Shown here: one piece after another, positions 37,270 through 57,824 of the stretch
Layout of the letters: each line of letters opens with the position of its first letter
Numbering within the stretch: the stretch's first letter is position 1
Assembly (NCBI GenBank): GCA_019914995.1
Contig: CM034139.1
Coordinates: 6,798,461 to 6,862,460 of the forward strand
DNA length: 64,000 nt
Origin: Acanthochlamys bracteata
Taxonomy: Eukaryota; Streptophyta; Magnoliopsida; Pandanales; Velloziaceae
Direction of reading: 5' to 3'
Program-made: the position numbers and the translations under genes
The notes under the pieces: model-generated
What the model saw: only the letters and a program-made list of their open reading frames with translations
Database searches by the model: none
Told to the model about the DNA's origin: nothing

Positions 37270-40200
37270 ATGGCGGAGAGAGAGCGGTTGTTGCAGCAAG
37301 AGCGGCTGTTGATGGAGAGAATAAGAGAGCTCGATGCTGAAGAGCTCAACGTGGAGATCGTCGACAGTTCGTCCTCCGATGAAGACGACAGTATTCGTCC
37401 ATCCAGGTTCCATTTGTTTCTCTCTCGATTTCGATTTCTAGTGTTTATAGAATTGATTTCAATCCATTGGTAATCTGATTCAAACTAGTGTGCAGATGAT
37501 GAGAATATAATATTACTTCGAAGTTTTGGTAATTGGGGACAAAATTGGGAAGTAGGTTGCGTGAATGGACGTAGTATAGAATCAGGTTGTAAGTGCTGTG
37601 AGCTGATTGTATAAAACTATGCTTCGTAGTTAAATACTTGTTGAATTCAGTAGATATTATCTAGTTGGAACTATTCTTACTGCGGTTCCATATGGTAATC
37701 CGAAGTTTTGATCGCAACAATCTGTTAAGAAAATTATAGGCATCTCATTATTAGATTATCCAGAATTTACTACACTCTTCTTTACAATGCATGTTATGTT
37801 TTGTTCTGCTTTAGTTCTGCACGAACTTCAATACTCAGATTGGTCAAGCGTGTTTTTCTAATAGATTTTCTTCTCAATGATACTAAAATTGCCATTTTAT
37901 GGGATATGAAGTGGCCATGGTGAGGAGGGATCATCCCCATTTGGTGTTCTCACCTTTGATACGGCTTTGGCGTCCTTGCATACGTACCTCGGAGGTATTT
38001 TTGTTGTTTTAGTTATTTAATGAGGCCTTTTTCCTTATGATCCATTTCTTCTTCTTACATCTTTTAAACTGGCTGCTTTAACCAAACAGATGTTGATGAT
38101 ATTCATGGTAGACTGGTGTTTTTGGATGGTGGTGCGGTGTTGAGCTTGCCAATGTTTTATCTTGAAGGTTATTCCAATCAAAATTACAGCTCTTGGAACT
38201 TTAATTTGGATATTTGATGTTGTTTCTGAAACTTTTTGACAAGAATTTGATATTATCCCAAATTTTGCACATAATGTTTTTGACATGATTCTAAACTTTT
38301 TATCCAATTACATGGATAGATTATTTACCATGGGTTAATCTCGGTTCCTCTTCTTATTTTTATTCCTGAATGGATAGATTAGAACCATGTGAGACTACAT
38401 ATTAAAAAATTGAAAGAGAAGAAGCATTGGAAAGAGGGACTTCATTATAAAGTAGTTGTTATTTATGAACTAATATTGCTGTTATAGTCAAAATTTGACT
38501 TTGAAAGGTTGTAGGCTTACTAAAAGTTTTCACGTTTCAATGCCACAGTAAATGCATCATCTCTGTTACGTATAACTTCCTTTTGTTTCTCTAAATTTTG
38601 AAAAAGTGTCATTTCTTTTTCTTTGATTTATCAGTATCAATGATATCCAAATTTCTACAGGGGTCGTTCTGTTTCCTGAATCCACTCTCCCTCTAAGAGT
38701 TGTCCAACCTAGTTTCAGGGCTGCTTTTGAAAGAGCTCTGAACCAGGTTGATGCACCATTCACCATTGGCGTAGTAGGTTTACCTGCTTCTGGCTTCTTT
38801 GGCATTTTATACTTAATCAACAGAAATGTTAATGGAAACCAGTTCTTTTAGGTTCGAGTTTATTGGTCCCGTGATGGTAGGCTTCATGTCGCCAAAACTG
38901 GTACAACTGCTGAGGTATTCTTTTGTTTCTTCCTTTTGTTAAAATTTCTGAACTTCCTTAGAGTACCTATTTCACAAAACTTCCAGATCAGCTGCTCATT
39001 ATGCTTTAGTAGCACCACTAGATGCTGGAGTTGCTCCTCCCATTTTAGATTTACCAGCATTAATTGTAGAGTGAAAACTTGACAAGAGTTTGTTAGAGAA
39101 GCCAATATTATTATGAATGAGCTAGAGGGAGATGTCATAGCCAAAACATGAGAAAGTTTTGAGATGTGGCCGAGCTTCATTCTTTTACAGAATGATCCAC
39201 ATTATTTTACATGGAAGGGCCAGATGAAGGAATTTAAGCAAAAAATTCTTGCCAGTAGAGAAAATGTACTTTTTGATGTGGGACAATGATTTGTCAGGAT
39301 CCATGAAGTCAATGCCACTAGTATGACAACATGGTCACTGATTGATGTATTTGATTTCCAATTATGTGTATGTGAAAGTTGTTTATAGTTTCTGACTTTA
39401 TGCTACTTCATCTTGTTCTTGCTTAGATAAGGCAATACAAGCGGCTGGATGATGGTTCAATAAATGTACTTGCTCGTGGTCAGCAGCGATTTCGTTTGCA
39501 GCGTCACTGGATAGATGCAGATGGAGCAGTAAGAAACTTCTTATAAATTCTTAACAGTTAGTTATTAATGCTATAGATGGAACTTCTATGGAGTTTTTTA
39601 TATAGTAGAACTTCTGATAAGCATGTGAAATTTGAATAGCCATGTGCAGAAGTTCAGATTGTACAAGAAGATCCTCCTTTAAGAACTCCAAAGGCTGCTT
39701 TTGCACAGTTGGCTTCAGTTTGCAGCAGCCATCGCCATAGTTCAATTCATACGATGCCCCTACAAGTTTCATCGTCTAAACAAGATTGCTATGATGATTC
39801 TGAAAATGAATGGGAATTTACGTCACCAATAAGCCTCACAAGTGATCTTTCAGCAGCTGACATGAGAACAGCTTGCGATTCTCCTATTAGATCTGAGGAT
39901 TTTGATGTCTCAAGTAGTGAGGAGGAGTTTAGGAGTGAGTATGGGAAGAGATCCCATGAGCCTCATTCAAGTAGATCAGGCGCATCAAGGGAATCATTGA
40001 AGTCTGAAGCATTGTTATCAGAAAAGCAAACTAAAGGTGGGAAATCGTTGCAAAGAGCAGGTGATAAATTGGATGGGTTGAACAATGCTCCATTAGCCTT
40101 CTGGCCTCATTGGATTTACAAAATGTATGATTCGTATGTACTTGCTCATACAGTTGCAGGTAACGAATTGAGCTCATTTTGCTTTCCAGATAATTAACGT

Positions 40201-42143
40201 ACTAAAATTTGACAACTTCCCATTTTGCATTGCTTAAATTTCCTTATCTAAATGTATGTTTGCAATCAAGTGTCTTGTATTGCGTGTTTTCATTTGATTT
40301 TGGACAAAGTAGTCCATGGTCTGATGCATGGTTCATTGAGGTGGAACTTGTAATTGCAATGTGTACCTAAACCCTCTTTGGAATTAGGTATTTGTGAATA
40401 AAGTGGTCAAATGAGTTAATGATGAATGGCCTTTTGTATCCTAAATTATTTTGCCACTTGTAAAGCTAATGCAAATAATTATCAAATTATGTTGCAGAGC
40501 TGTGGAAGCAGATAATAAGAACGCCAAACATGGATGACTTTAGGAGAAAGCCAGATATTCTATCATTTTCTGTTGCCAGCAGACTTCCTGTATCTGAATC
40601 AACAAGACAAGAGCTACTAGACATGGATGGTGTCTCCTACCGATTACAAAGAGAAATGCAGCTACTCAAGACCTTTAATCTTCTACGCTGTAAAAATTGC
40701 CTAGTAAATCTCTTACTCTCTCTGTTTGCGCCCCATGTGTGCGTGTATCTACTAGGACATTTGCCACTTTCAGTCCTGAAAAACAAGGATTTCTATGAGA
40801 TCTAATATTTTTTCTAGTCAGCTCTGTTTATCTTTGCTTAGGGTGTGTTTCAAATGTCCGTAACTGAGTTTCGTAAAAGTAAAAAATAGGAAGTAGAGTT
40901 TTTTAAAAAATGAGTTGGAAGTGGAGTTCAGTTTTTGTGTTTCAATAGTTTTTAGAAGTGAGTTGAAAATTGAAAAATAGAATTGTATTGGGAGGTTTGC
41001 AAATAAGAAAGTTAGAACTGGAGTCCATATGTGGAAGTGGAGTTCTGTGTTCCTTATATAAATGAAACGTATGAACTGTTCGGAACTCCAAATCTTGCGG
41101 GAGAAAGTGAAGTTACGGGTGTTTGAAACACACGCTTAACTGCAGTCACAGTTCTCAGTAGTTTATACTCTTATGTTGACTATGACACTAACAAATTCTG
41201 CACATTTTTCTTGTAGTCTGTGATTGCTAAGAGAAGTGATATGCTGGTCATGTCTAGTGATGGACCTCTTAATGCTTATGTGAATCCACATGGTTATATG
41301 CATGAAGTCATAACTGTCTACCATGCTAGTGGACTAGCCCTCCGTGGTGCCCCCGAGACAGCACATAGTTGGTTCCCGGGGTAAGAATACATCTTATGCT
41401 TTGAATGCTGATTCCTCAATGCTCCTTTTAGTTTACAACATAAGAAAAACTTAGCATCTTTTGTGCTTATAAGTGTAAAACCTGAAATAGATAATAGTTT
41501 TAATTTAACTCAAGTTGTTTGTTATTTCTTATTTTCTTGTACATATTTTGATGTTTCTGCTATTCACAATAGTGTTAGACGATGAATGTTATGGAAGTTC
41601 TAACCTGATCATTGCCTAGTTTTGAATGGATTAAATTTTGCCTGGGAAGTGCGAAAAGTGGTTGCACATGACCTTTTTGTTTGTTGCAGACATCAGCCTT
41701 AAGATTAAGCTTCTGGATTTTGTAACTGTTATCTCCAAGATTATGCTTCCTTTAACAAATTTGCAAGGGACAATAAATTCTCAATATGATGTACTTGAGA
41801 GTAGATCCCTTGAATAGCTATGGATGACTGGTTACTTCATGAGTTAGTGGAGAAACAAACTTTTTCTTGGAACTGTATCAAAGTATATTTAGCTTTAGAT
41901 CCCATTGGTCAACATTAGGAACCCATACCAACATTAGACAAACGTCACAAACTTTAGATTTTAGTGCTGCTATCTTTAGTTTTTGTTTACTGACCATTAA
42001 GTTGCAGGTATGCCTGGACCATCATTATCTGTGCTGGATGTGAGGATCACATGGGATGGCTGTTTACAGCTGCAAAGAAGAATTTGGTCCCAAAGTCCTT
42101 TTGGGGGATTCGTAGTTCCCAAATAGCAGATAGCACAAAGTAG
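37270..42143 (+). CDS. CRBN: Cereblon orthologue (LON substrate-binding-like and CULT domains)
   Basis: In animals cereblon is the substrate receptor of a CUL4-DDB1 E3 ubiquitin ligase. Ten exons keep frame: 37270-37406, 37912-37994, 38090-38167, 38661-38773, 38852-38914, 39427-39528, 39640-40159, 40498-40703, 41217-41380, 42008-42143, giving 533 residues. An acidic, Ser-rich start (EIVDSSSSDEDD) precedes a LON-like region (VVLFPESTLPLRV, DGSINVLARGQQRF). An acidic, Ser-rich insert follows in exon 7. The C-terminal CULT domain has both zinc pairs (CKNC near 431, CAGC near 498) and the tri-tryptophan ligand pocket (HSWFPGYAW and GW), very close to the animal protein. A start at the upstream in-frame GTG is unlikely; ATG 37270 is the first in-frame ATG that I see. 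Intron 8 carries a MITE. Confidence 0.93.
40841..41135. mobile_element. Harbinger/Tourist-like MITE, 295 bp, in cereblon intron 8
   Basis: TTA target duplications flank the element at 40838-40840 and 41136-41138. The left terminus begins GGGTGTGTTTCAAATGTCCG and the right terminus, read on the other strand, begins GCGTGTGTTTCAAACACCCG; the next bases (TAACT) match as well, so the inverted repeats are about 25 bp with few mismatches. There is no coding capacity. It sits wholly inside intron 8 (40704-41216) and leaves both splice sites intact. Confidence 0.8.
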
Positions 42144-43119
42144 GAAAGTAATAGAATCATGAGACTTGTACCTCACCATAAGTACATCTTCTGAAGGTAC
42201 TTTCTCAATGTCCTATTCTTGTTCCTGCGTGTGGACGTCGGGCACCTAAAGACTCAAAAGTGATTTCCTTGAAATGAAACTGATCCATGGCCACTATATT
42301 ACATTGTGGAGAGCTGATGTGCTGCCCTTTTGGGGGCAAAATATCGCAAGTTAACCACACTATATTGTGCTGCCTAAAGTAGGTTAATTGCGATCATCTG
42401 TATGATTTCTTCTGTAGAAATAGGAATTTTGTTGGAGGTGTCACAAGTTTTAGCCAAACTATGGTATCGAGTCTGCAGCTGTGTCTGCAATTGTAAGATA
42501 TGGTGAAGAACGTAGCAGATTTACGAGTTCTGGTGTCAATTCCGAAATTTATGCGTTGTATATATATCGAACATGTTTATAGAAGCTTGCTTTGCCTTTT
42601 CTTTAATGAATGAGATTTTTGTTTGAAACAATAAAAAAAAAGCAGGATTTATTCGGAAGTATGACATGCACGGCTTACTACGCAACAGCTGCGCAACATC
42701 ATATTGAGATGATAGGTCATAGACGATAGGAAAGTTGTGTCCTAAGATTCACACCAGCTAGAGCAAATAAAAAGATTTATGAAATCATATATGCATAAAA
42801 AACAGAAATCTTTCATATCTGCTGATATATTTATCTACTATGTCATCACAACGTTATTGTATGGACACTCCTCTCAAACATAAGGATGCCCAGCTGAACT
42901 CTGACGTCCTTCAGATTTTCATCTGTAGCTACCTCCAGAATAAGGCGTGGAATAATTAATTATACAGTATACTATCACTGACCATAGAGGGTCAAAACCA
43001 CACCATACCTGATAAATTACAATAAACATACAGCGCAAACATGTATGCCATGCCATTTCTAACCACTGCTACAGCCATTGAGACCTTAACAGGGTCAAAA
43101 CCACAAAGATTAAATAAAT
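42144..43119. other. Spacer between convergent cereblon and malic enzyme genes
   Basis: The two genes point at each other, so this holds both 3' untranslated regions. AATGAATGAGA followed by an A-run near 42606-42650 is a plausible cereblon polyadenylation area. No further gene is visible. Confidence 0.5.
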
Positions 43120-47475
<4,356 letters not shown>

Positions 47476-47618
47476 TGCGATCTCTCTAGCAAAACCGTTA
47501 CCTTCTCTACCACGGCAACACCGGATGAATACCGCCGCTGCTGCTGATCTTCGCCTCTGCACAGATTGCAAGCAGCTTGTAGAAGAAGATCTTCGAACCT
47601 TCTCTTCTTGAAGAAAAC

Positions 47619-48226
47619 AAAACTAGAACAACCAAAACCAACAAAAACAATTACCACAGCATTACAGCACCACTACCACCACTGCTGCTTTATAGAATAA
47701 ACTCAAAACAGACAAGTATATACTTACCAGTTTGGATCAAAACAGATACAAAGAAATTAAAATAAAATATGTGGAAAAATTACTGTGAATTGATTGATTG
47801 ATAAGTAGTCAATTAAGAAATTTGGAAAACTGAATGCAAGACAACCAAGAGAAGACTAGAAGAATACTTACGTGGGTTAATGGAAAGAAGAATCTTCCTG
47901 TTCTTTCACTGCTTGAGCATATCAAAACTAGAACAACCAAAACCAGCAAACAACAATCACACTACTGTTGCTACAGCAAGCTACTACAGCACCACGCTTT
48001 ATATAAGGAACGAACTCCAAATAGAGAAGCGTATACTTACCAGTTTGGATCAAAGAAATTAAAATAAAATGTGTGGAATAACTACTGTGAATTGATCGAT
48101 TAAGTAGTAAATCGGAACACATGTCCGGTGGAATAGTATGACAACCAAGAGGAAGAGCAAGCAATAGAATGTCTAGAAGAATGGGTTACGTTGATTAGCG
48201 GAAAGAGATAGGTGAGTGCTGAGATT
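47619..48226. repeat. Tandem duplication (period 304) in the malic enzyme copy 1 leader
   Basis: CAAAACTAGAACAACCAAAA begins at 47619 and again at 47923. The order of matching blocks is the same in both units: ACTTACCAGTTTGGATCAAA (47722 and 48035), AAATTAAAATAAAAT, ACTGTGAATTGAT, GACAACCAAGAG and a final CTAGAAGAAT-like block. The units have small insertions and substitutions, so the event is not recent. On the gene strand each unit carries a strong donor-like CTG/GTAAGTAT and an acceptor-like TTGTTCTAG. Confidence 0.85.
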
Positions 48227-49675
48227 AACTACTGACATTTCTGTATTTTCTTTTAATTATTTAACGTATCATTTATCAATTTAGCAAAAATTTGTGTGAG
48301 AATTTCGGAATTAGTTTGATTTTTTCTTCTAAGAGATAATTCTGTCTGCCTGAAAGTAGACTACAACATAAGAGAAAAAAATCTTTATTAGAATAACGAA
48401 AAGAGACTTAAAAACAAGTTTAACAGACGCAGACCAATAATGAGGAGCCAGATTTCGGGTACTTATGGGAAATAGATCGATGTGTTGTACCGGCAGAGTA
48501 ATTTAAGTTGCGTACAAAGAACTTGATTTTGAGGAATATTAACATTATAATTCATCGGAAAGGGAAAATGATGTGAAAATGCGCGTCATTTACCGGTCCA
48601 CGGTTGAACAGTGTCTAAAAATGTGTTTCCTTCGAATTAAAATTAAGTTTTGTAAAACTAAGTTAGATAAAAAATGAATTATTAAAAAATAGTTTAAAAT
48701 AATTTGATACATTTTAAATAAAAATATAAAGTAAATTTAAATTTAAAATTACAAAACCTTATATCGTACAATTAAAATATAGTCTAATGAGCACTGCTGT
48801 AAAGACAATCTTTTGCGATGAACCGAACGCTGATAATTATTTATTAAAGTATCTTCTTCTATAGTTGTATTAATACTCTAAAGAAACAAATATACAAAGA
48901 AATTTAAACTATAAAACTTAAATCGCCCGTCAACACTTACTCTCAAAGTAATAATAATATATAATGTTAACTTGTGAAATTAAGTTGTAAAACGCTTTAC
49001 CAATAATAAAATCATTAATATATCATCAGCTAATTGATTTTTAAATATTTTAAATAAAAGTTGAGCTCTCTTAATCTCGAATGTGATAAAATATCTATTC
49101 ATCTCAATATTTTTGTCTAAGCAGCACTATGAGTTGATTAATACATCATATACTGAGATGTTAAATAACCTTGTTGGTTATTGTTATGAACTCAGTTTTG
49201 TAATAATTCCTTAAACTAAAACATTTTCAACTTAAAATAATTCGCATACTCTTTTAGGAATTATTTGAAAGTGTATAAAAATATTTTAAAAAAAAATACT
49301 ATTGTTTTACAATAATTTATTTTATATTATTGAAAATTAATTTAAAATAAATGTTTTTCAATCGACTTAAAATTTTTTATTGGTTTATTGAATAAATTAA
49401 AACAATTTTGTAGTAATAGATAAACATGCACTTTGAAGCGGAGGTCAGAAAAAGAGGTCAAGAGTTCAAAATTCACTGCACCGATCCGTCCGAAAACAAA
49501 GACATTTCTACAAACACGATATACACGGTGAGACCATTTACAACTTAAAAACAAAGATATTATACAAGATTCAACTATTTGCAACTTAAAAGCCTTCAGA
49601 AACAGCTTTGCCGATTAGCAGCAGCTTCCGACCTTGCTCGCCGATCAAGCGCAGCAACAGTAATGGCGTGAGAAA
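48227..49675. other. Spacer between the two malic enzyme genes
   Basis: This DNA lies downstream of copy 2 and upstream of copy 1 on the minus strand. It is AT-rich, with long A/T runs at about 48600-48780 and 49190-49400 that may be relics of MITEs. No gene is visible. Confidence 0.45.
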
Positions 49676-53503
<3,828 letters not shown>

Positions 53504-53654
53504 TCTTCTCAACTCACAACAATGTTCGTATATCTTTCAACGACCATATATATAATGTCTTTACAGAATCATATGTTTTGTTCATGAACCATTACCGCCC
53601 AGGACTCCATTAATACACGCAAGCAAAAGCAAGAGCAGACCTGTAAGTGGGTCC

Positions 53655-53745
53655 GTTATGTTGCCACGTAACCACGTCAGTGCACGGAGGCATAACTTAT
53701 CCTGCCACTTGTGAGAAGAGAAGACTCGAAGGTGACTACGTGGAC
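53655..53745. promoter_or_regulatory. ACGTGG (ABRE/G-box-like) cluster upstream of malic enzyme copy 2
   Basis: Three ACGT cores lie 160-240 bp upstream of the ATG: CCACGT at 53664-53669, CCACGTCA at 53672-53679 and ACGTGG at 53739-53744. On the gene strand the first two read TGACGTGGTTACGTGG, a closely spaced pair of bZIP-type sites. Such clusters are known to mediate ABA or stress responses; regulation of this gene is inference. Confidence 0.45.
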
Positions 53746-54007
53746 TAACGAGTAATTTAATCTAATGATTTTTAAGCTCAGTATCTATCTCAGGTAGAGT
53801 ATGTTGTATACTGAATTACTAGGTAGATTTTTATATTAGCGGGTTGCTTTGGATTTTTTAAATTAAATTAATTTATTTTAAAAAACTTTTTTAAAGAGAT
53901 TTTAACTTTAAAACAATGAAAAATGTATTTTTTATTGCATAACGTTTTTCTATAGTTTAAATTTTAAAAATTATTAATTCTAAACAATTATTTTAAGTTA
54001 AATAGTA

Positions 54008-54077
54008 GGAGTGCGTTTGGAAAACATATTTAAAATGTTTTTTCAAACGATTTAAATATTTTTTTCAAACGAGCACC
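54008..54077. mobile_element. Very short inverted-repeat element, 70 bp
   Basis: The left end GGAGTGCGTTTGG is mirrored by the right end CAAACGAGCACC, with a second inverted pair inside around TTTTTTCAAACGA. The ends resemble those of the 254-bp element at 420-673. I see no clear target duplication. Confidence 0.35.
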
Positions 54078-54631
54078 AGGGTCTCACCTGAACTGAAAGC
54101 ATCTGGCGAGTAGTAGTTTGCAAACACAAAGTCAAACTGCAAGTCTAGCAATTTTCATTCTCGTTCATTCTTCTTCATTTATTCGATCTGGTAAGACTTG
54201 TACGGGTTTTTTATATAAGAACGAACGTATTTTAAATATTTGTAATTTTATTATAAGATTTTAAATTTTAAATAATTTTTATATTTTAATTTAAAAAATT
54301 AATTTATATTTTTAATTTTTAATATAATTATACTTTTTAATTTTTAATAAATTTTTAAATTAATTAAAACATAAATACTAAATTTTACTTTTATTTTATT
54401 TTTTAAAAAATATTACGTTTTAATTTTTATTTTCATTATAGATATTTTGAAACACTCACTAATGAAAAGACAAAACTCATACGTTCTGTCAAATTATTAA
54501 GAAAGAACAAGTGAGTATTTGATGAAATATTCATTGATAAAAACAAATCATCATATAATTTAGAAGGAAGAGTAGAGGATGCAGTCGCCGTGTTCAGTAG
54601 TCAATCAAAGAGACATCCAAGCTGTTGGGCT

Positions 54632-55009
54632 CAGGGACGTTTGAAATTTATAATAAAGTTTTTTAAAGTAAAAAATATTTACAAGTTTAAAAATAATCAA
54701 TCTTTAATTTAAATAAATATATCTATATTTTAAATTAAAAAAATATCTTAAAAAAACAAAAAGAGAATGTTTTAAAAGTATTTATGAAATAAAATTTTTT
54801 TGAAATAAAAAATATTTTTATTTTTTTAAAAATAAGTTTTTTTTTTTTTTAAAAAATAGTAAAAATAAATAATAAAAAAATTTCACTGTGTAAAATTTTT
54901 TATATTTTTTAAATTTTTAAATAAATTTTTTATATATTTATAAATATATATTAAAAAAATAAAAAAAATTAAAAAATGATTTTTAAAAAGTTAAACCAAA
55001 CGCGCTCGA
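54632..55009. mobile_element. AT-rich MITE-like element, about 380 bp
   Basis: The left end GGGACGTTTGAAATTTA and the right end, read on the other strand, GAGCGCGTTTGGTTTAA are partly matching inverted repeats around an interior of nearly pure A and T. No target duplication is evident, so the exact ends are uncertain. Confidence 0.35.
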
Positions 55010-55500
55010 AGTACTCTTTTTAAAAGAAAGCATTAGATAAGCTAAACGAATGTCCTCTTAATAAAATGAACATTGTGGATAAGTTAATTATAAGAAGTGA
55101 ACAGTGTCACTGTTGTCAAATAGTGCGAATTGATGTCTCAGAAATTTGAAATGTACTAGTTTAAAATCCAGATAATTAATTCCTTAGCACATTATAGAGT
55201 TGTCTAATTCATGCTAACAAGAGAAATGCAAGTCCAGCCCGCAAATAGTTTGTCCTACTCCACATAAAAATATTTTAAAATACTTATTAAAAAATTTTTA
55301 GATATATTATTTTATAAATATTTTTAAAAATAAAAATTATATATATAAACTTTTAAATTTATATTTTATTTATATTTTTCAAAATTTTAAAACTTATTTC
55401 TAAAATATTATGTATAATTTTTTTGATTTGAATGAAATTGATAAACAATTTCAACATGTATCGATAACTCTGATCTTTCTGGGTCCAGCTATAAGACCCA

Positions 55501-55718
55501 GTACAGTCAATTCTCATGGCCCCAATGGGCTGTATTAAGACTCGGCTTTAGAACCTAATGGGCCTTTAAAAACTAATCACCTAGGGTTAGGGTCTATAAC
55601 ACATTTCTTCACATACTCCGCTTACGTTCTGTTCGACTACTATGCTGTCAATCACCTTGCCACCGCGCTGCCGTCGCTCTCTTCTCGCTCCTCTCGCGAT
55701 CCGATTGCCGGCGAAAAA
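55501..55718 (+). promoter_or_regulatory. Ribosomal-protein promoter with site II and telo-box motifs
   Basis: TGGGCT (55526-55531) and TGGGCC (55559-55564) are site II elements, and TAGGGTT (55582-55588) is a telo-box in reverse orientation. This pairing is the established signature of plant ribosomal protein promoters, bound by TCP and Trb/Pur-alpha-type proteins. It lies 130-195 bp upstream of the eS24 start codon. Confidence 0.75.
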
Positions 55719-57464
55719 ATGGCAACCGAAGGAAAGACAGCTGTTACTATTCGAACTCGGAAGTTCATGACCAACCGTCTCCTCTCTCGCAAACAATTCG
55801 TGAGTCTCCAATAACCCCCCTTGAAGGGAAGAAATCTCTCTCTCTCAGCTTCTGAGATCTTTGCTTTTCAGGTTATCGATGTGCTCCATCCCGGCCGTGC
55901 TAATGTTTCCAAGGTACATTACTCCTAGATCTCTGACGAAGTTTGTGCATTTGTTTATTTCTGGCGGCGTTGATTGGTGATTACTTTTTGGGTTTTGGGG
56001 GCAAGGCGGAGTTGAGAGAGAGGCTTGCGAAGATGTACGAGGTCAGGGATGTGAACTCAATCTTCGTGTTCAAGTTTCGCACGCATTTTGGTGGTTGGAA
56101 ATCGACCGGATTTGGACTAATCTATGATTCTGTCGAGAGTGCGAAGATATATGAACCAAAATACCGACTCATCAGGGTAAACAACTCAATCATATAGCTT
56201 TCAGGTCTAGCTTGGATAATGTTTATGAGTTTTGCTGTTTCAATTCTGTTTTACTGGATATTTTGGGTACCTGTTGGAACTCCTGTTGATTATGTTCTAT
56301 TTGCAGTAATTGTTATCACAAGCTACACTAGTCTTGAATAGAATTTCAAGAATAGCTGAAGCATTGCCGTTCAAAATGCGTAATTTTTATTGTAAGTTGG
56401 TGATTCTGTTGGCTATGGGGTTGAAGTGATGCTTTTAGGTGGTTGTGCTGAAAATAAAGAACCTCTATTTATGGCCGGATGAAGTTTATTAGTGTGATGC
56501 AGTGTCACAAAACTTTTGTAGGCTTGCGCAAATGTTTAGGCTTTTAGTCCTTTAGGCTTGTCGTCTGTACATCATCTTAGTTGGTTATTTCTGAAGTTGT
56601 CTTTCTGATGCATTTATTGTTTCTGGTACCTCTGCTGTTGTTCTTGAGATGCATTTGTGAGGGAGTATATTGAAATGCATTTGTGAGGGAGTGTATTGAG
56701 ATGTATTTGTTGTTGTTAAGATGCTTACTCGTCAAGGTGCAATTGATACTTTAACCACTCTCTATGTCCTAGTCTGTTATTATAGAACATGTTCTGCTTA
56801 TTTCTTGTCCAGTAAATGCTAGCTTATTTCTTATCCAGCAATCTTTGGAACCTTCTGAAATATCTTTACAAATTAGATGCTCTTTTGTGATGTGCTTTTT
56901 ACTCAGTCCAAAAGGAATCTAACTACTTCCCTAGCTAGGAGTTTAGGTTACTCTTTCATTTGAATAGTCATTCTGATACTTTCAAAGTATTCAATACATT
57001 GTTCACCTTGCTTATCTCTTATGCGGGATAGTTTAACCTCTCTTGTGAATTACTTTGTTTAATCTTAAAATTTGTGATTTGCCTGCTCAGGATGGTTCCC
57101 ATTAGTGTTGATATTAAGCAGGATTCCCTTTACGTGAGATACCTTATATATATCACGTGGATTGCATGAATGGTTTTTGAACAATGGTATTTTTGCTTTT
57201 GCAGAATGGACTTGCAACAAAGGTTGACAAATCAAGGAAACAGATGAAAGAAAGGAAGAACAGGGCTAAGAAAATCCGCGGTGTCAAGAAGGTGGGGCTC
57301 TAAATGTTGTTTCCTTTTGTTTACTTGGATGTTTAACTATATGGGATTTAAGTTTTGTTGTTGTAGATAAGTAGCTTGTGAAAATTCTTGTTTTCTGAAA
57401 ATTTTCTGTTTCTGTTTTGCAGACCAAAGCAGGTGATGCCGCCAAGGCTGGAAAGAAGAAGTGA
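55719..57464 (+). CDS. RPS24: 40S ribosomal protein eS24
   Basis: This is a structural protein of the small cytosolic ribosomal subunit. Five exons keep frame: 55719-55799, 55872-55913, 56006-56176, 57205-57291, 57423-57464, giving 140 residues. The sequence carries the family core: [62 protein letters not shown] and the basic [13 protein letters not shown], ending in a Lys-rich tail. The first intron is 72 nt and the third about 1.0 kb. A tandem repeat of a 26-bp unit sits in intron 3 (56648-56699). Upstream motifs are those of a typical ribosomal protein promoter. Confidence 0.97.
56648..56699. repeat. 26-bp tandem duplication in eS24 intron 3
   Basis: Two consecutive copies of a unit beginning ATGCATTTGTGAGGGAGT differ by one or two bases; a third, shorter copy (GATGTATTTG) follows at 56699. 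The duplication lies well inside the intron. Confidence 0.75.
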
Positions 57465-57690
57465 ATGCTTCTATGTTTTGCTGTCTTGATTCCTGTTCTC
57501 ATTTTCGTAGTTGTAATGTAGTGAAGTTTTGTCTTTAGATCAGGGAATCGTTACGCTGCAGATTTCACATTTTTTTTATTCCCGACTTAGAAATGATATG
57601 TACTGAATATTTAGTGTCATTGTTAGTAGACATAGAACTTCAGAATCTGAATTAATTTTATTGTTGCTACTTTCTTGTGTCTATGAGTTA

Positions 57691-57824
57691 TACTATTTTG
57701 ATTGCTATTATGTTTTCCTGCGTTGGATGGGCACATTACTGCTGTTTTGGGATGTGATACTATTTTGATTGCTATTATGTTTTCCTGAGTTGGGTGGGTA
57801 CACTACTGCTGTTTTGGTGGACGT
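57691..57824. repeat. 67-bp tandem duplication downstream of eS24
   Basis: TACTATTTTGATTGCTATTA begins at 57691 and again at 57758; following blocks (TGTTTTCCTG, TACTGCTGTTTTGG) match with the same 67-bp spacing and about five differences. It lies in or just past the eS24 3' untranslated region. Confidence 0.85.

Larger units (their letters stand above)
53746..55500. other. AT-rich spacer with MITE-like elements
   Basis: No gene is visible. Most of the region is A/T homopolymer-rich. A short hairpin-like element with ends GGAGTGCGTTTG and CAAACGAGCACC occupies 54008-54077, and a longer AT-rich element with similar ends lies at 54632-55009. Another AT tract lies at 54205-54450. Confidence 0.4.

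Noticed and set aside
49190-49400. AT-rich tract as a matrix attachment region or origin
   Set aside because: A/T content alone cannot support either call.
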